Numbered from the stretch's first letter, positions 31,014 through 43,155 are shown. The stretch: DNA of 64,000 nucleotides from Dryomyza anilis (GCA_951804985.1 OX638132.1:23660617-23724616); one strand, 5' to 3'. Numbers and translations are program-made. The notes: generated by a model not told the origin, from the letters alone.

Positions 31014-32936
31014 GTTGAGAAATAATTTTTATTTTAAAAAATAAAGGTTTTTGGTTGAGGATGCTATTTATTTAAAAATAATAATGATTGATGGTTGTTA
31101 GTAGACAGAAAATTCAATAGGGCTCATTTGTAAAGAATTGTTGTTGTTGCAGAAATTCATCGGAGAAACATAACAATTTGGTCTTTCAAAATGTAGATTT
31201 CGAACATTGCGTTGTAAATGTCGTCTAAAATTTTACATTTGTTTTTTCAATATATTTTTTTTTAAATGGTGATTTTGACCATTTTTGTCGTCCAAAAATT
31301 TTGTATTAAATATATTTTTAAATTCGAACATTGTGGTTTTTATCGAATATATAAATTTGGAAAATAGTGATGAATTGTGATTTCGAATAAAACTTCCAAG
31401 ACCTATCAAAATTTATTGGTACAAATTTTTCTGAACAAATTTACAATGACGCAGTTAGAATCTAGGCTAACATAAAATATACTAATTTTTCGAACAATAT
31501 TAGCTTTTGTAGACACAAATCTACAGGATTAACTTTCCGTAAAAAATATATATGTTTTTATATTTGGCGAACGAAGAAAATGCTAAACGTTACACATGTT
31601 TCTTTTCTTGGAATTAATAAAAATGTGATTGTTATCGTGGAGAAACTGAACTTATACTTCTTATCGTAGTTATGAAAAACATGCCGTTTTTCGTTAGCAA
31701 ATTGAAACGTCAAAGTCAAGGATATAATCAATTTATATTAATTATAGAATGTTGAATTCAAATTTCCTTTCTAATAGATTACATGCAAAAAGAGGCATAA
31801 ATCACTCAATTGAATAAACACAGATTTTTTGAATCAATTTTCGAATAATTTAAATATAAATTCTGTGATTGCCCAATCTTTCTGTGGAAAATTAGGCAAT
31901 CACAAGATTGATATTAAAATTATTTTTAAAAATGTTACAAAAGTTGGGCATTTATTCAAGTGTGATTCAGGCTTAACGATACAATGATGTTAATAAAACA
32001 AAATTAAAATTAGAAAACCACCTTCAAACAAAAATAAAAAAAAACCTTGAAATATTACGCAATATTCCTAGAAATTGAAGAACACAGCTGTACCTAAACA
32101 AATTCATATTAATGTTTTGTGCCGTTTATATAATGATGTCAGTTTTCTTTTTTTTTCGGAGCAGCTGATGCATGTTAACTAAATTTAGAAGAAAAAGGTT
32201 GAGTTTATAATTTTTTTTTAACCTATTTTCCTTGATGGATTATATTTTACGCATAGCACTAAATTAATAAAAAAAAATAATGTTGCTCAGCTGTAGGGGG
32301 AATAGCTTCTTTACTTTGTAAGACTTGCAGAGTTTGACAATATTTATTTGCGAAAAAATACCATGTGTATATTAAATAAAACCTTTTCATGCATGAAAGC
32401 AGACTTTTATGAATTTCTGGGAAATTGGGTCAGAGATAAGTAAAGTTTTTAGCATCAAAAGATATTAAAGATATTTTTTTAACTAATTATCTCTATTAAC
32501 AAAGTTTTAAAATCATGTTACATAATAATTAGAAAAGAAAGAAATTAAAAAAATGGAATATAAAGAACCAAATAAATTAGCTTTTGCTTGCCTTGTATTA
32601 TTTTTAAATAAAAAAGGAAATAACTAAAGAAAAAAGTGTAACCAATTTTATTAACAGGCATCGCAATTAGTATTATTTAAAAAACTTGAGCAATAAATAC
32701 AGCAAAGTAGCAGAAATGTGAACGGCATAAAAAGTAGCATAAAGTGGGACTGGCTTAAAACAAAATTATCCATCAAAATAATAGAATTTGCACAAATGTT
32801 AGAATAAAATGTAATTAAAAGAATGTAAATAAGTTGTAGAATTGGTCAAAATTAATAAGTGGGCGATTTGATTCATTTAAAAACATAGAATTACTTTTTA
32901 ACTTATTTTTATTGAGACAAAATTAAATTGTATTTT
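31014..32936. other. AT-rich non-coding DNA, no gene seen
   Basis: It starts with a short tandem duplication (AAATAAAGG/TTTTTGGTTGAG units, 31005-31075), then unremarkable AT-rich sequence with no coding frame or recognised repeat. Confidence 0.5.
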
Positions 32937-33764
32937 TATACCCTACACCTATGAGGTACAGGGTATATTAACTTTGTGCATAAATTGTAACGCCTCTTAG
33001 GAGGCGTGTCCGGAATGGAAAAGTATATATATAATCTTGATCAGCATCACTACCCGAGTCCGTTTAGCTAAGTCCGGCTGTCTGTCTGTCCGTCTTGCTG
33101 TCTTGCTCCCCGAATACAGAATAACTTGAGAAATACTGATCAGAATGCGATGAAATTTCATCTCAATATATTTTAGCCAAAAGTAGGAACTGAGTTTGAA
33201 AATGAGCCAAATCGGTCAACGGACACGCCCACCTCCCATACAAGTCACTTTTATATAACTCTTTCGGAACTAATAACTCGAAAAATATTCAAGGTATAGT
33301 TATAAAATTTAAAACGTATTATTAGAATTCACCTTAGAATATGTGATCCAAAAATGGGCGTGATACGCCCACTTTTTTTTTCATTATTTCCCGGGTTTTC
33401 ATAGTGGAAATTTGATCCGTAAATTATTTAAATTAAATCTATGAAATATTAGCCTTTCAAAATTTTAAATATAGGCTTATTTTAACCAATGGTCAGCCCA
33501 ATTTTATTTTTCAAATTTTTTTTTAGTTTTTTATACTTTTATATACATTTTTTAATTTATGGGTATATAAGACGTAAATTTCTGATATATGAATAATATT
33601 CTGAGGGTGGGGAGGTTCAGCATAATTAAAAGGTATGCAATTAAATAGCCCACATTAATATCCCCACCAAAGGTGTAGGGTATTCCATAGTCGGGCCCGA
33701 CCGACTATAAAAATCCGCCCCATGTGACCGAACTTACCCATGTGACCTAACGTTCCCAACTCGT
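32937..33764 (+). mobile_element. mini-me type element, family A copy 5 (plus, full length)
   Basis: TATACCCTACACCTATGAGG to CCCAACTCG with the terminal hairpin, (TA)n, core, short (GTCT)n, body and both ATGTGACC repeats. A small insertion or rearrangement (TTATTTTAACCAATGG) sits near 33478. Copies 4 and 5 face each other about 2 kb apart, so together they form a long inverted repeat. Confidence 0.92.
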
Positions 33765-33769
33765 TTAAG

Positions 33770-35150
33770 TTAACTTGTATATGGACAGACAGTGAGATAA
33801 AAAACCACTCAGGAAGTAATGCTACCCGGAAAAGATATGCCTTATCGACTACGAAAAATAGTTGCAGAATGCAGTATCAAAATAGTAAAAAAATAAACAG
33901 AAAATGATATAAAAAAAATGTTTGCAAAAAATAGTATCAAATAATATTATGAAGAGTAGCAAACACTTTACTTCAAACTATCAAACAAAATTATATATCT
34001 TATGAAAGAATGAAAAAAAATATTCAAACAAAATTTTAAAAAATATCCCTTTGCATTCCATTAAATTAAGTGGCATTATCAACCAACCTTCTCCCTTCAC
34101 CCTAAAAGGCACCAACTATATAACTGTGAATCCGCATAAGTGTGTTTGTGCTTTAGGCAAAGGCTTTGTTAGGGATTTGTTAGATATACACTTTGGAGTC
34201 ACACACACACACATGCACGCACTTTCACTTAACCGCCTCCTCTTGTACACATACATACATATTTAATAAATGATGTGCCAACTTCCAATGAACCACTTGT
34301 GTATCCTTGTGTGCCAAACGTATGTCTCTGTCATCGAGTGCTCTCATATATGTCAATCTGTAATTTTTCATTTTCTAATTCAAGTAGGTATGTGTTTTTA
34401 TACGTACTTCTCATTATACTTATTTTAGAAATTAAAATTTTATATAGATTCCATAAAAAAATGTTGCATCAATAACCTCATGTTAAGGTATTAAAGTATT
34501 GTCTGTTTTTAAACAATTGATAATTTTTTAAACGTATTTTTAATCAGGGGATTTGAATCCCCTGATAGCTGGCAGCCAAAAAAACTCGTGAAAATTTCAT
34601 AAATATGCAAACTCTGTATGACAATAATTAATGACTTATGAATTTATGACCAGTTTTTCAGTGCAAGAATAAAATAAGTTTAAACTATTCCATATTTTTA
34701 AAACGTCTATAGTACCTAATCAAAATAGCTGCATTTAATTGTACAGACAAATAGACAATTAGTAAACAGTTAATATGGCATTTTGCATATTTGTGATATG
34801 TTGATAAAAGACGAAATTATATCGAGTTATAACTACGTTTAATTTGAAAATGTGACTGAAAAACTCTACCTTAGAGATTTATTTGTCCTATTTTTATTTG
34901 GTTTTGGAAATCAAAACGGGCATAGTTCATGCTATGGTCTTTCTAGAAAAATGTATTTAGCAAACGGTAATTTAAAACTTTTAAAAGTTAAATAGATTTC
35001 CTTAAAAAATAAAATTTAACATTTTATACAACATATTCTCAAAATAAGGGTGCTATAATATTGTAAATAAAAAGGTGTTCATAATAGATGGACGTTAGTT
35101 TTGATACAAAAATGCGGACTTTTTTGCAAACTTTGATGCTTAAGTTTTTA
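33770..35150. other. Non-coding DNA, no gene seen
   Basis: Contains an (AC)n run at about 34199-34212 and short open frames of 66-71 codons near 34050-34475 without domains. A small inverted repeat AGGGGATTTGAATCCCCTGA is at about 34546-34566. No transposon recognised. Confidence 0.5.
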
Positions 35151-35756
35151 TTGTATACTAGCTAGACCCGTGCAAAGTTTTTGTGAATGCAATTATATAG
35201 AATGATTTTATTAATATAAAGATCATTTTTATTATTCATAGCTTCACTGTGGACGTTTTTTTTTTTTTATTGGTGTTTGTTATAAATGTAGTGATCAAAA
35301 TAAAAATAATTCTCCGCCAAAACATCTTTTCTCAAAGACAATTCTTTCTCAGGCTGTGCTTCGCCGTAGAATATTTCGCCGCAGAATTCTTCCCAGTAGA
35401 AATCATCCCCGTAGAATTCTGCCCCGAACAGACGTTTTTTCCAGTAGAAGTGAAGTGTGATGTCTTTTAGTTTCGTTGGGTTAAATTTTGGTGTGCTTCG
35501 GCGTTTTTACCAGTAGAAGTTTTAGTGTGGTGAGTTGTAGTGTGGTAACTTTTTGTGTGGTTAGTTTCTTTTGACGAGACTGTTCAGAATGGATAAATAT
35601 AACGCTGACCAAAATTTCATTAAATTTTCATTTGAATGGTTTGGACTGTTTGGATCTCACCGAGATATAGCCTATACTCTGCCCGGACCCAACATACATA
35701 TCGTGTCAAAATTTGATTTAATTCGGTTCAGATGTTTAGACGTCTATTCGGAACAT

Positions 35757-35850
35757 ACAGACATACAAACATACAAACATACATATACATACATACATAC
35801 ATACATACATACATACATACATACATACATACATACATACATACTAACAT
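35757..35850. repeat. ACAT microsatellite
   Basis: About twenty tetramers of ACAT, nearly perfect from 35785 to 35842. It lies at the same relative position as the AACATACACACATAGAGACATG stretch of the second unit near 37560, so it grew from a seed in the repeat. Confidence 0.9.
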
Positions 35851-36135
35851 ACACAAATATATAGTAGATAGCAGAGACCCTACCTCGGACTGTTCTTCCC
35901 CGTAAATTTCTAAGTAGAATTCTTCCCCGTGAAATTCGTCCCGTAGAATTAATCCCAGAAGAAGTTTTAGTGTGGTGAGTTTAAGTGTGATGAGTTTTAT
36001 TGTGGTGAATTTTAGTGTGGTGAGTTTAAGTGTGGTGAATTTTAGTGTGATGACTTTAAGTGAGACCGTTTATAATGGATAAATATAACGCCGACCTAAA
36101 TTTCATTAAATTTGTTATCCCAATTGCTAATAATA

Positions 36136-37419
36136 AGGACTGAGTCGAATAAAATTGTCCGTTACATATCTTCCCATAATGTGCTATTGTAAGATTCAAA
36201 TTAAAAAAATTTGATCATAGTAGCTCTGAATTAAATGGCAGAAAATAATTTGTGTCAGTTATAGTCAATACAAAATTTATTTAACGCGAAAATGGCAAAC
36301 GAAGCGAGAAAATATAATTAAAATTTTTCAAAAACAACCTAGTTGGTCTTTTAAAAAAATTACCAAGGAGGTAGGGGCTAACCCTAAGACCATTTCTCGC
36401 ATTATCAACCGCTTTAAGGAAGATCTGAGTATTGATCGGAAGAAAGGTTTTGGTAAAAAAAAGGCCCACATGATCGTGAAAAGTCGAAAAAGGTTGTGAA
36501 TATTTTAAAGAAAGATCCAAGCATATCCGGAAGGAAATTGGCGAGAAAGGCGGATTGCTCAGAATCTTTCGTGCGCAGGACTAAGAAAGAAGCTGGGCTG
36601 AAGACGTACAAGGTCCAAAAAGTTCCGGATAGAAATGCCGTCAAGAATGAAACCGCAAAACAACGAGCTAATAAGCTGAACCAAGACTTTTTTAAAAAAT
36701 TCGATTGCTGCATAATGGACGATTAAACTTTTTTTGTTTTAGCGGACTTTTCTCAGCTACCTGGGCAGGAATTTTATACAGCCGATTCTCGAGGAAATGT
36801 CGCTGAAAAATTCAAATAAAAAAAAAATGACAAAATTCCCAAAGAAATTCCAGGTAATTTGCAGTGGTGGAAAAATAAGCAGCTCATTCGTGACATCGGG
36901 TACAATTAATAGCGAAATATATGTGAAGGAATGCTTGCAAAAGAGATTGCTTCCATTTTTACGCCAACATGAAGTGTCCACATTTTATGGCCTGACCTCG
37001 CTTCATGTCACTACAGCAAAACGGCCTTAGAGTGGATCCAACAAAATGCAGTGATTTTGGTGCCTAGAGAAGCCAATTAACCAATCTGTCCTGAACTCAG
37101 GCCGATTGAGAGATACTGGGCTTTAGTAAAAAGGGAGATGAAGACAACAAAAAAAGTGGCCAAAGACCTTCAAGACTTTAAAAGAAAGTGGTCTTCAGCA
37201 GCTGTGAGGGTGTCGGACACTACCATTACAACATTAATGGAAGGGGTTCCGGAAAAATTAAAACTTTTTATTAAAAAATATTAATTTCTGGTTTTTTATA
37301 TATTTTTTTAAATCTAAAAATAATTTGCAAAATAAAATATTTTATTCCATAAAAATTCAATTACTAGATTTCCAGATTTTTTCATTTTTGTAGCGGACAA
37401 TTTTATTCGACGCAATCCT
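36136..37419 (+). mobile_element. Tc1/mariner-superfamily transposon, 1284 bp, decayed
   Basis: Terminal inverted repeats AGGACTGAGTCGAATAAAAT at 36136 and its complement with few differences ending at 37419; TA at both sides (36134-36135 and 37420-37421) is the target duplication typical of Tc1/mariner. The inner TIR end GTTACA/TAGCGGACA matches too. It encodes one transposase-like reading frame broken by several lesions. It inserted into the second Helitron-like unit, giving a clear before/after junction. Confidence 0.92.
36290..37283 (+). pseudogene. Tc1-like transposase pseudogene, DD37E-type spacing
   Basis: The product would cut and paste the flanking element. Pieces in order: an N-terminal helix-turn-helix (ISRIINRF near 36400); a second HTH (GRKLARKADCSESFVRRTKK, about 36530-36590); the KTYKVQKVP linker; the first catalytic Asp in CIMDD (about 36709-36723); QLPGQEFYTADSRGNV; the second Asp in PDLASCHYS (about 36988); and the Glu in CPELRPIERYW (about 37090). 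Counting the in-frame stop as a residue, 37 positions separate the last Asp and Glu, the spacing of the DD37E group known from mosquitoes and other insects. Lesions: no in-frame ATG at the start, frameshifts at the A-runs near 36455 and 36820, a stop directly after CIMDD where Glu is usual, another frameshift before PDLAS and a stop near 37078. Non-functional. Confidence 0.9.
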
Positions 37420-37619
37420 TATAATGTGTTTTTAATTTTTGGGTTATGTGGGAGGTGCCATGCCCATTCGACCCCGTCCACTAATCTATAGCCTATACGT
37501 TGCCCAGATTAAACAACATACATATTGCGTCGTTTCAGCCGTTTTGACGTCTAATCGAAACATACACACATAGAGACATGCATACAAATATTCACAAATA
37601 AATAGTAGATAAATAAACA

Positions 37620-39085
37620 TTTTTTTTATTTTTTTTTTTTAAATTTGATTCTATAGGGTTTTGTCCAGAATCCAACCTTGACATTTGGAATTATTTCCAT
37701 TGGGATTTGGCCAGAATCTAATTGCGTCATTGGATATTTATTAGTTTTTTGTTTAAAAAATTGGATCCATTGTACAAGGCCTAGAATTCAAATTTCAAAA
37801 AAATGTCCAATGATGCAGTTGGGTTCTGGTCAAATCCCAATAAAATGAAAATAAAAAAAAAATTACCAGGCCTATATAATTTTGTAAGACTTCGTCTTCT
37901 GTGCCGAGTTTTACGTTCAGGGGACCACCTACTTCAAGGCTCCGAATATCATAATGGGTATTTTAATTACAAGTTATATCGTCGGTGATACTTCAAAACC
38001 GTCTATCTGCATTTTCGATTACCTCTTACAAAATGAATTTTACAGAGAAAGAAAACTATTTTCAGTCTCATTTCTGCACTTATTTCATACAAAATTAAGT
38101 ATGTCATAACTTATATAATAAAAAACCCGATTATAACATAAAATTAGGCGTAATTTTCAAATGCAGTTAGGCGGTTTTGCAGTATCCCCGACGATATATC
38201 TAATTCATTGAGTTATTTATGGGGTTCGGGTTTTCTTTTTTAATTGTACCTTCACATATTTTTTAAGCTTCATAAATGTTGGTAAATGTTTAAAATTAAA
38301 TTACTACTTCTCATTTCTTGAGATATATTAGAATTTTCTTTTTTTTAAATTCAAAGGATTAAATTTAATTTCAAACTTCACTTGAATGCAATAACAGTAT
38401 TTAGCAGTACTTTGGAATAAAGCTGCAATGAAAGTATTATTAATAAAGAAAGTGCCACAAGGATTGCAATGTAAAAAAAAAATAAATGAAGCAAAGTGCG
38501 GAAAACGGAAACGGAAGTGAGCTGCTTAAAGAAAAACCAATTCAACGCTTGGAAGAGTAGCTCTATTAAGTGCATAGAGTACAGAACAAGTCGAAGCAGT
38601 TACGAAGTAGCTGCATAGCACAGCAAAGCGTACTAACTATTGCTGTGGACCGCGAAATATGAAAAAGAGAAAATTTAAAAAAAAAAATTACAAGAAATAA
38701 CTAATGAAAAGCATTAAGATACTAAAAGTATTTAGAAAAGTTGTAAGAGACAAAATAATGTTAAAAGCATTTAACAAGCCACAAAAAATAAAAGAGGAGG
38801 ATCGTGTATGTAGTTATGTTTTGTGTCAAGTCATTCATGCCATTTAGTAGTAGATAAAATCAGGATGACAGTGGAAAACCGATAATTAGACTAATAATTA
38901 TTTTGCAGTCGTCGATAATTACAACAAAAGTAAAAAAAAAACAGTAATATTAAATAGAGAAAAGATATCTAATCTTTAAAACTCATTTTCTATGTTTGTA
39001 CGCTTTTTCAACTTACATCTCTAAAAATTCGGAATATACATCCTAGATACCCAAGAGGAGGTCACTATATGGGCCATTCCACACC
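37620..39085. other. AT-rich non-coding DNA, no gene seen
   Basis: It contains an imperfect inverted pair (TCCAATGATGCAGTTGGGTTCTGG near 37803 against CCAGAATCTAATTGCGTCATTGG near 37710), probably a small decayed TIR element around 37650-37850. The rest shows no coding potential. Confidence 0.45.
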
Positions 39086-39090
39086 AAATC

Positions 39091-39517
39091 GTACATTTGG
39101 GCAGGGGCCTCAAAATCCTCCTTGGAGTCCCTGGACCGAATTCAACAACGTGCGATATATTTAATAGGGGATGAAAATATTTCATCGTCTATTGGTTCTC
39201 TTGAGCACCGAAGGACCGTTGGGTGTGTAAGCCTGTTTTATAGGTATTACAACGGCAAGTGTTCGAGGGAAATACATGGCCTGATTCCACCAGGTCGTGT
39301 GTTCTCTCGTTCTACTCGGGCGGCAAACCAAGCCCACCCCTTCGTAGTCGACTCGGCTCACAACAGAACCACGCATTATAGAGAGAATTCGTTCTTCAGT
39401 CGCACGATTCGTTTGTGGAACAATCTCCCTGCGTACGTTTTTCCGGACATTTTTGATATTGGTAAGTTCAAAACAAACATTCACCGACACTACTCTATCT
39501 TTCCTCCCTCCTTTTAA
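39091..39517 (+). pseudogene. 3' end of a non-LTR retrotransposon reverse transcriptase ORF, 5'-truncated
   Basis: An open frame of about 142 codons reads WAGASKSSLESLDRIQQRAI, SLEHRRTVGCVSLFYRYYNG, RSTRAANQAHPF and FFSRTIRLWNNLPAYVFPD, ending FPPSF and a stop. This LDRIQ-RA-LIGD / SLEHRR-V-LSLFYRYY / RTS-LWN-LP pattern is the C-terminal tail found in ORF2 of Jockey/I-like non-LTR elements of insects. There is no reverse-transcriptase catalytic domain here. It is followed by a short 3' UTR and an A tail (39594-39617), typical of 5'-truncated insertion. The tail frame is intact, so the copy may be fairly young. A decayed relative is at 55745-55878. Confidence 0.85.
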
Positions 39518-39593
39518 CCTATCATCCCTTCTTACGATCAACACTGTGCTTTGCATGAATAGGGGGCATCCCCTGAGCGTTGGTTAATTTGTA

Positions 39594-39617
39594 AAAAAAA
39601 AAAAAAAAAAAAAAAAT
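39594..39617 (+). repeat. A tail of the non-LTR retrotransposon
   Basis: A pure run of 24 or so A residues about 75 bp after the stop codon marks the 3' end of the retrotransposed copy. No clear target duplication was found. Confidence 0.8.
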
Positions 39618-39637
39618 ATTATAAATGTTCATGTAAA

Positions 39638-40053
39638 ATTTCAAGATGGTATTTTGATGGCATCATATTTTAAAAAATAATTTTCTAAATTTTTATTTAT
39701 TTTTTGTATAAAAAAAAAAAAAATTCTACAGGTAAAGTTGTAATAATTCCTGAATGTATATGTAACTTGGATTTCTAAAATGGCGTCAGTTTTATCATAT
39801 TGAATCTAGTTTTTGAGATACTGATTTTGGGATAAAGTTTTTACGATTTTCGAAAAACGGTATATATCCCAAAAACTAGAGACAATTTGATGAAACTGAC
39901 GCTATTTTCGAAATAAGAGTTACAAATACATTGAAAAATATTGAAATTTTTACTTTTGAAAAAATATATTTTTTTTTTTCAATACAAAAAATATTGAAAA
40001 AATTTAGAAAATTATTTTTTAAAATATGATGCTATCAAAATACCATCTTTAAA
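39638..40053. repeat. Long imperfect foldback, about 415 bp
   Basis: The outer arms AAGATGGTATTTTGATGGCA and TGCTATCAAAATACCATCTT are followed inward by ATCATATTTTAAAAAATAAT against ATTATTTTTTAAAATATGAT. The inner arms AAAATGGCGTCAGTTTTATC and GATGAAACTGACGCTATTTT continue the pairing to a loop near 39850. Almost the whole segment can fold on itself. No coding frame; target duplication not seen. MITE or foldback element is likely. Confidence 0.8.
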
Positions 40054-40350
40054 TTCATCACACTACAACTCACCAAACTAAAACTCACCACACTAAAACT
40101 CACCACACTCACAACACTAAAACTCATCACAGTAAAACTTCTACTAGGTGAAACTGTATGGGGAAAAATTCTACGGGAAAGACTTCTACCGGGAATAATT
40201 CTACGGGATAGCGTTCTATGGGGCAGGTTTTTACGGGAAAGATATATATAATAAAAATATTCTTTATATTAATATAATCACTCCATGTCCTTGCATTCTA
40301 AAAATCATGGCGCGAGTCGTGCACAGATCAAGCTTATAACCTTATATTTG
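40054..40350 (+). mobile_element. Helitron-like repeat, 3' part
   Basis: ACTCACCACACTAAAA units, GGGAAAGA-TTCTACCGGGAA units, TTATATTAATATAATCACTCCATGTCC, TTGCATTCTAAAAATCATGG and the hairpin CGCGAGTCGTGCA followed by CAGATCAAGC match the 3' part of 28640-29665. It directly abuts the foldback at 39638-40053. Confidence 0.55.
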
Positions 40351-40551
40351 CGGAATCAATTCTACACTAAGAAAAAGGTGACGTAAAAAAATTCAATAAA
40401 AATTATTTAAATTTTATTTAATATTATTTTGTATGAGTGTTCTCGCATATTAAACTAAGAAATGTGCAACATTTTAAACCTTTAACTTCTATGGTTCACG
40501 AAATATGGTGGCTTTAAATGTGAAAAAAATAGGTAAAAAAACAGAAAAATG

Positions 40552-40672
40552 GGATAACTTAAGTTATAACTTAAGTTAACTAGAAGTTGAATTGAAGTAT
40601 CATTTAAAAGGAATAATGATGGACTTTAATGGGCTTTTTTAAAACCGTACAGGCGATACTTCAATTGACCTT
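40552..40672. repeat. Small inverted repeats next to a mini-me copy
   Basis: AACTTAAGTTATAACTTAAGTT is a local palindromic duplication, and GAATTGAAGTATC at about 40579 pairs with GATACTTCAATT at about 40655 around a 65-bp loop. Mini-me A copy 6 begins 15 bp further on. Confidence 0.55.
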
Positions 40673-40686
40673 GTACGTAAACTTGT

Positions 40687-41523
40687 TATACCCTACACCT
40701 ATGAGGTACAGGGTATATTAACTTTGTGCATATATTGTAACGCCCCTAAGGAGGCGTGTCCGGTATGGAAAAGTATATATATTCTTGATCAGCATCACTA
40801 CCCGAGTCCGTTTAGCCATGTCCGTCTGTCTGTCTGTCCGTCTTGCTGTCTTGCTGTCTTGCTGTCCGAATACAGAATAACTTGAGAAATACTGATCAGA
40901 ATGCGATGAAATTTCGTCTCAATATATTTTAGCCAAAAGTAGGAACTGAGTTTGAAAATGAGCCAAATTGGTCAACGGACACGCCCACCTCCCATACAAG
41001 TCACTTTTATATAACTCTTTCGGAACTTATAACTCGAAAAGTATTCAAGGTATAGTTATAAAATTTAAAACTTATTGTTAGAATTCACCTATAAATATGT
41101 GGTCCAAAAATGGGCGTGATCCACCCACTTTTTTTTTTCATTATTTCCCGGGTTTTCATAGTGGAAATTTGATCCGTAAATTATTAAAATCAAATCTATG
41201 AAATATTAGCATTTCAAAATTTTAAATATAGGCGTGGTCCGCTCAATTACATTTTTCAATTTTTTTTTAGTTGTTCATACTTTTATATAAATTTTTTAAT
41301 TTATGGGGATATAAGACGTAAATTTCTGATATATGAATAATATTCTAAAGGTGGGGAGGTTCAGCATAATTGAAAACTTTAAAATTAAGGTATGCAATTA
41401 AATATCCCACATTAATATCCCCACCAAAGGTGTAGGGTATTCCATAGTCGGGCCCGACCGACTATAATAATCCGCCCCATGTGACCGAAGTTACCCATGT
41501 GACCTAACTTTCTCAACTCGTTT
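40687..41523 (+). mobile_element. mini-me type element, family A copy 6 (plus, full length)
   Basis: TATACCCTACACCTATGAGG to CTCAACTCG, 837 bp, with the terminal hairpin, core CTTGATCAGCATCACTACCC, a (GTCT)n tract followed by (TCTTGCTG)n, full body, TCGGGCCCGACCGACTATAA and both ATGTGACC repeats. It is one of the best preserved copies and a good reference for the family. Confidence 0.93.
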
Positions 41524-42640
41524 TTAAGATACATTTTTTACTTTTAAAGCCGCCATATTTCGGGAACCATATACATTTGATGTCCGAAATTTATAAATTG
41601 TCTTAGTTTAATAAGGTACTGCATTTGTATTAAATTTAAATTATTTCTGAGTGAATAGGGGAAATTTGTTCGTTGATTTAAAATAGAATATCCCTATAAG
41701 GATATAATTCAACATACTTGGAACCATTTTTTTTTTTTGAATTCTCATTGTTTTAAAAGTGAAACTACTAATTTTAAAATTTTATCAGAATTGGTTTACC
41801 AAACGTGCTATATTTTTGAAATGTAAAAGCAAAATATTGATGTGAATCATATATTACTTTGTCGATTAAATAATTCTAAATTAGATAAAACTAATACACC
41901 CATAAAAAATACTATATAAATAATAGCTTTTTACTACTTAAAATAGTCAATAGTACAAATTAATTTTTAATCGGAAAATACAATTAAATACTAGAAAATA
42001 CCATAACATTGCCATTGAGGTTATATGAAAAGATTTATTTTTTGTATAGGTACTAATAAATCAATAATTGTCCTATTGACAAATTTTAATGGGATATGAT
42101 CGAATTTTTTTCTTGGTGTAATGATATTTTTTTTAATTTACTTTCAATAATTTATGTTGAACATTCGTTTTTTTTTAGTAAACGTATCTTTTTGATCTGA
42201 CTTTAAAATGTATCACACATTTCTATCAGCAGTCGACGTTAACCGTCAACTCGGCATGTTGTGGCATTTTCAATTTACATTCATATTGAAATTTTTATTA
42301 TTTTTTCTTTGCCTAAATTTTCTAGCTGTCAATACAAAGGAGTTGCATGCATTTGACAGTTAAATTTAATTTGCAAATTTTTAGCATGTCGTTTTTTCAG
42401 CAATGTTTCCTAGATATTTGGTGTAAAATAAAAAATAAATAAATGAAAAAATAAAATGTAATATAGAATTGAAGCGTTGGGTGCAATAAGGGCGTTAGGC
42501 ATCATAATGCCCTTTTTACAATATTCGCACCGAATATTCCACACAGCAGTGCCTACAATCCTGTGAAATCCCAGATCGATTTTTGTTATTTTATGCAATA
42601 AGGTTCTATAATAAAATTTTTAAGTCAGTACTTAACAGAA
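41524..42640. other. AT-rich non-coding DNA, no gene seen
   Basis: A slightly GC-richer patch lies at 42215-42390 and 42470-42570. No domain, RNA gene or repeat recognised. Confidence 0.5.
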
Positions 42641-42649
42641 TTAGAAAAA

Positions 42650-43155
42650 TTTAGAATTTTAATTTTTTTTTTTTTTTTTTTGGTTTATTCATCAATTATT
42701 ACAAAACAAATAAAATATCTTTGGATATGGACAATTTACTGAATTATAAATACCGATTTTGTGAGGCTATATCGAGACCAAAACGCAAATATTTTTGTTT
42801 TTTTTTATAAGCGCACGATAAAATAGTAATGTAAAGGCATTTAATGTTTGTTTTTAAAGCAGCTTTCTATGAGTAGCATTATTTGTTATTTGCAGGAAAA
42901 AAGGTTTGGCAAAATATTTTTAAATAATGATGCCAATTGATAGGTGCTTCAAAAAGGAGCAATTAATACCTTCATAACACTATTTTATCTCGTATAAATA
43001 AAAAGTTATGGCGAAAAAACCAAAAAATTCGCCCGTTTGACATGACAAGATTTGCAATTTTTCAAATTCGCGCTTTTTGGTTTTATATTTTGTGGCTAGA
43101 AATATCCAACAAAATATTCAAAAAATTACATATTCGCCCCTTTGGCATCATAGTG
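42650..43155. mobile_element. Long-TIR foldback family, partial copy
   Basis: The left part (TTTGGTTTATTCATCAATTA, TTACTGAATTATAAATACCGA) matches 20780-20880. Then come the GTAATGTAAAGGCAT and GATAGGTGCTTCAAAAAG blocks, and the right end CACATTCGCCCCTTTGGCATCATAGTGACGATAT-like terminus. The left TIR is missing. An ATAT flank again follows CGTC, as at 21543. Confidence 0.7.

Larger units (their letters stand above)
35158..37618 (-). mobile_element. Helitron-like repeat with tandem units (minus), broken by a Tc1-like element
   Basis: The left end TACTAGCTAGACCCGTGCAA is the reverse of a CTAG-type 3' end. Then come the segments homologous to 29400-29640, GAATTC minisatellites and GTGTGGTGAGTTTTA repeats. 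A unit of about 490 bp is duplicated: the GATAAATATAACGC(T/C)GACC block occurs at about 35592 and 36076. The second unit is cut at about 36134 by a Tc1-like transposon and resumes at 37420, ending with ACATACACACATAGAGACATG and AAATAGTAGATA as the first unit does at about 35855. Confidence 0.55.
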
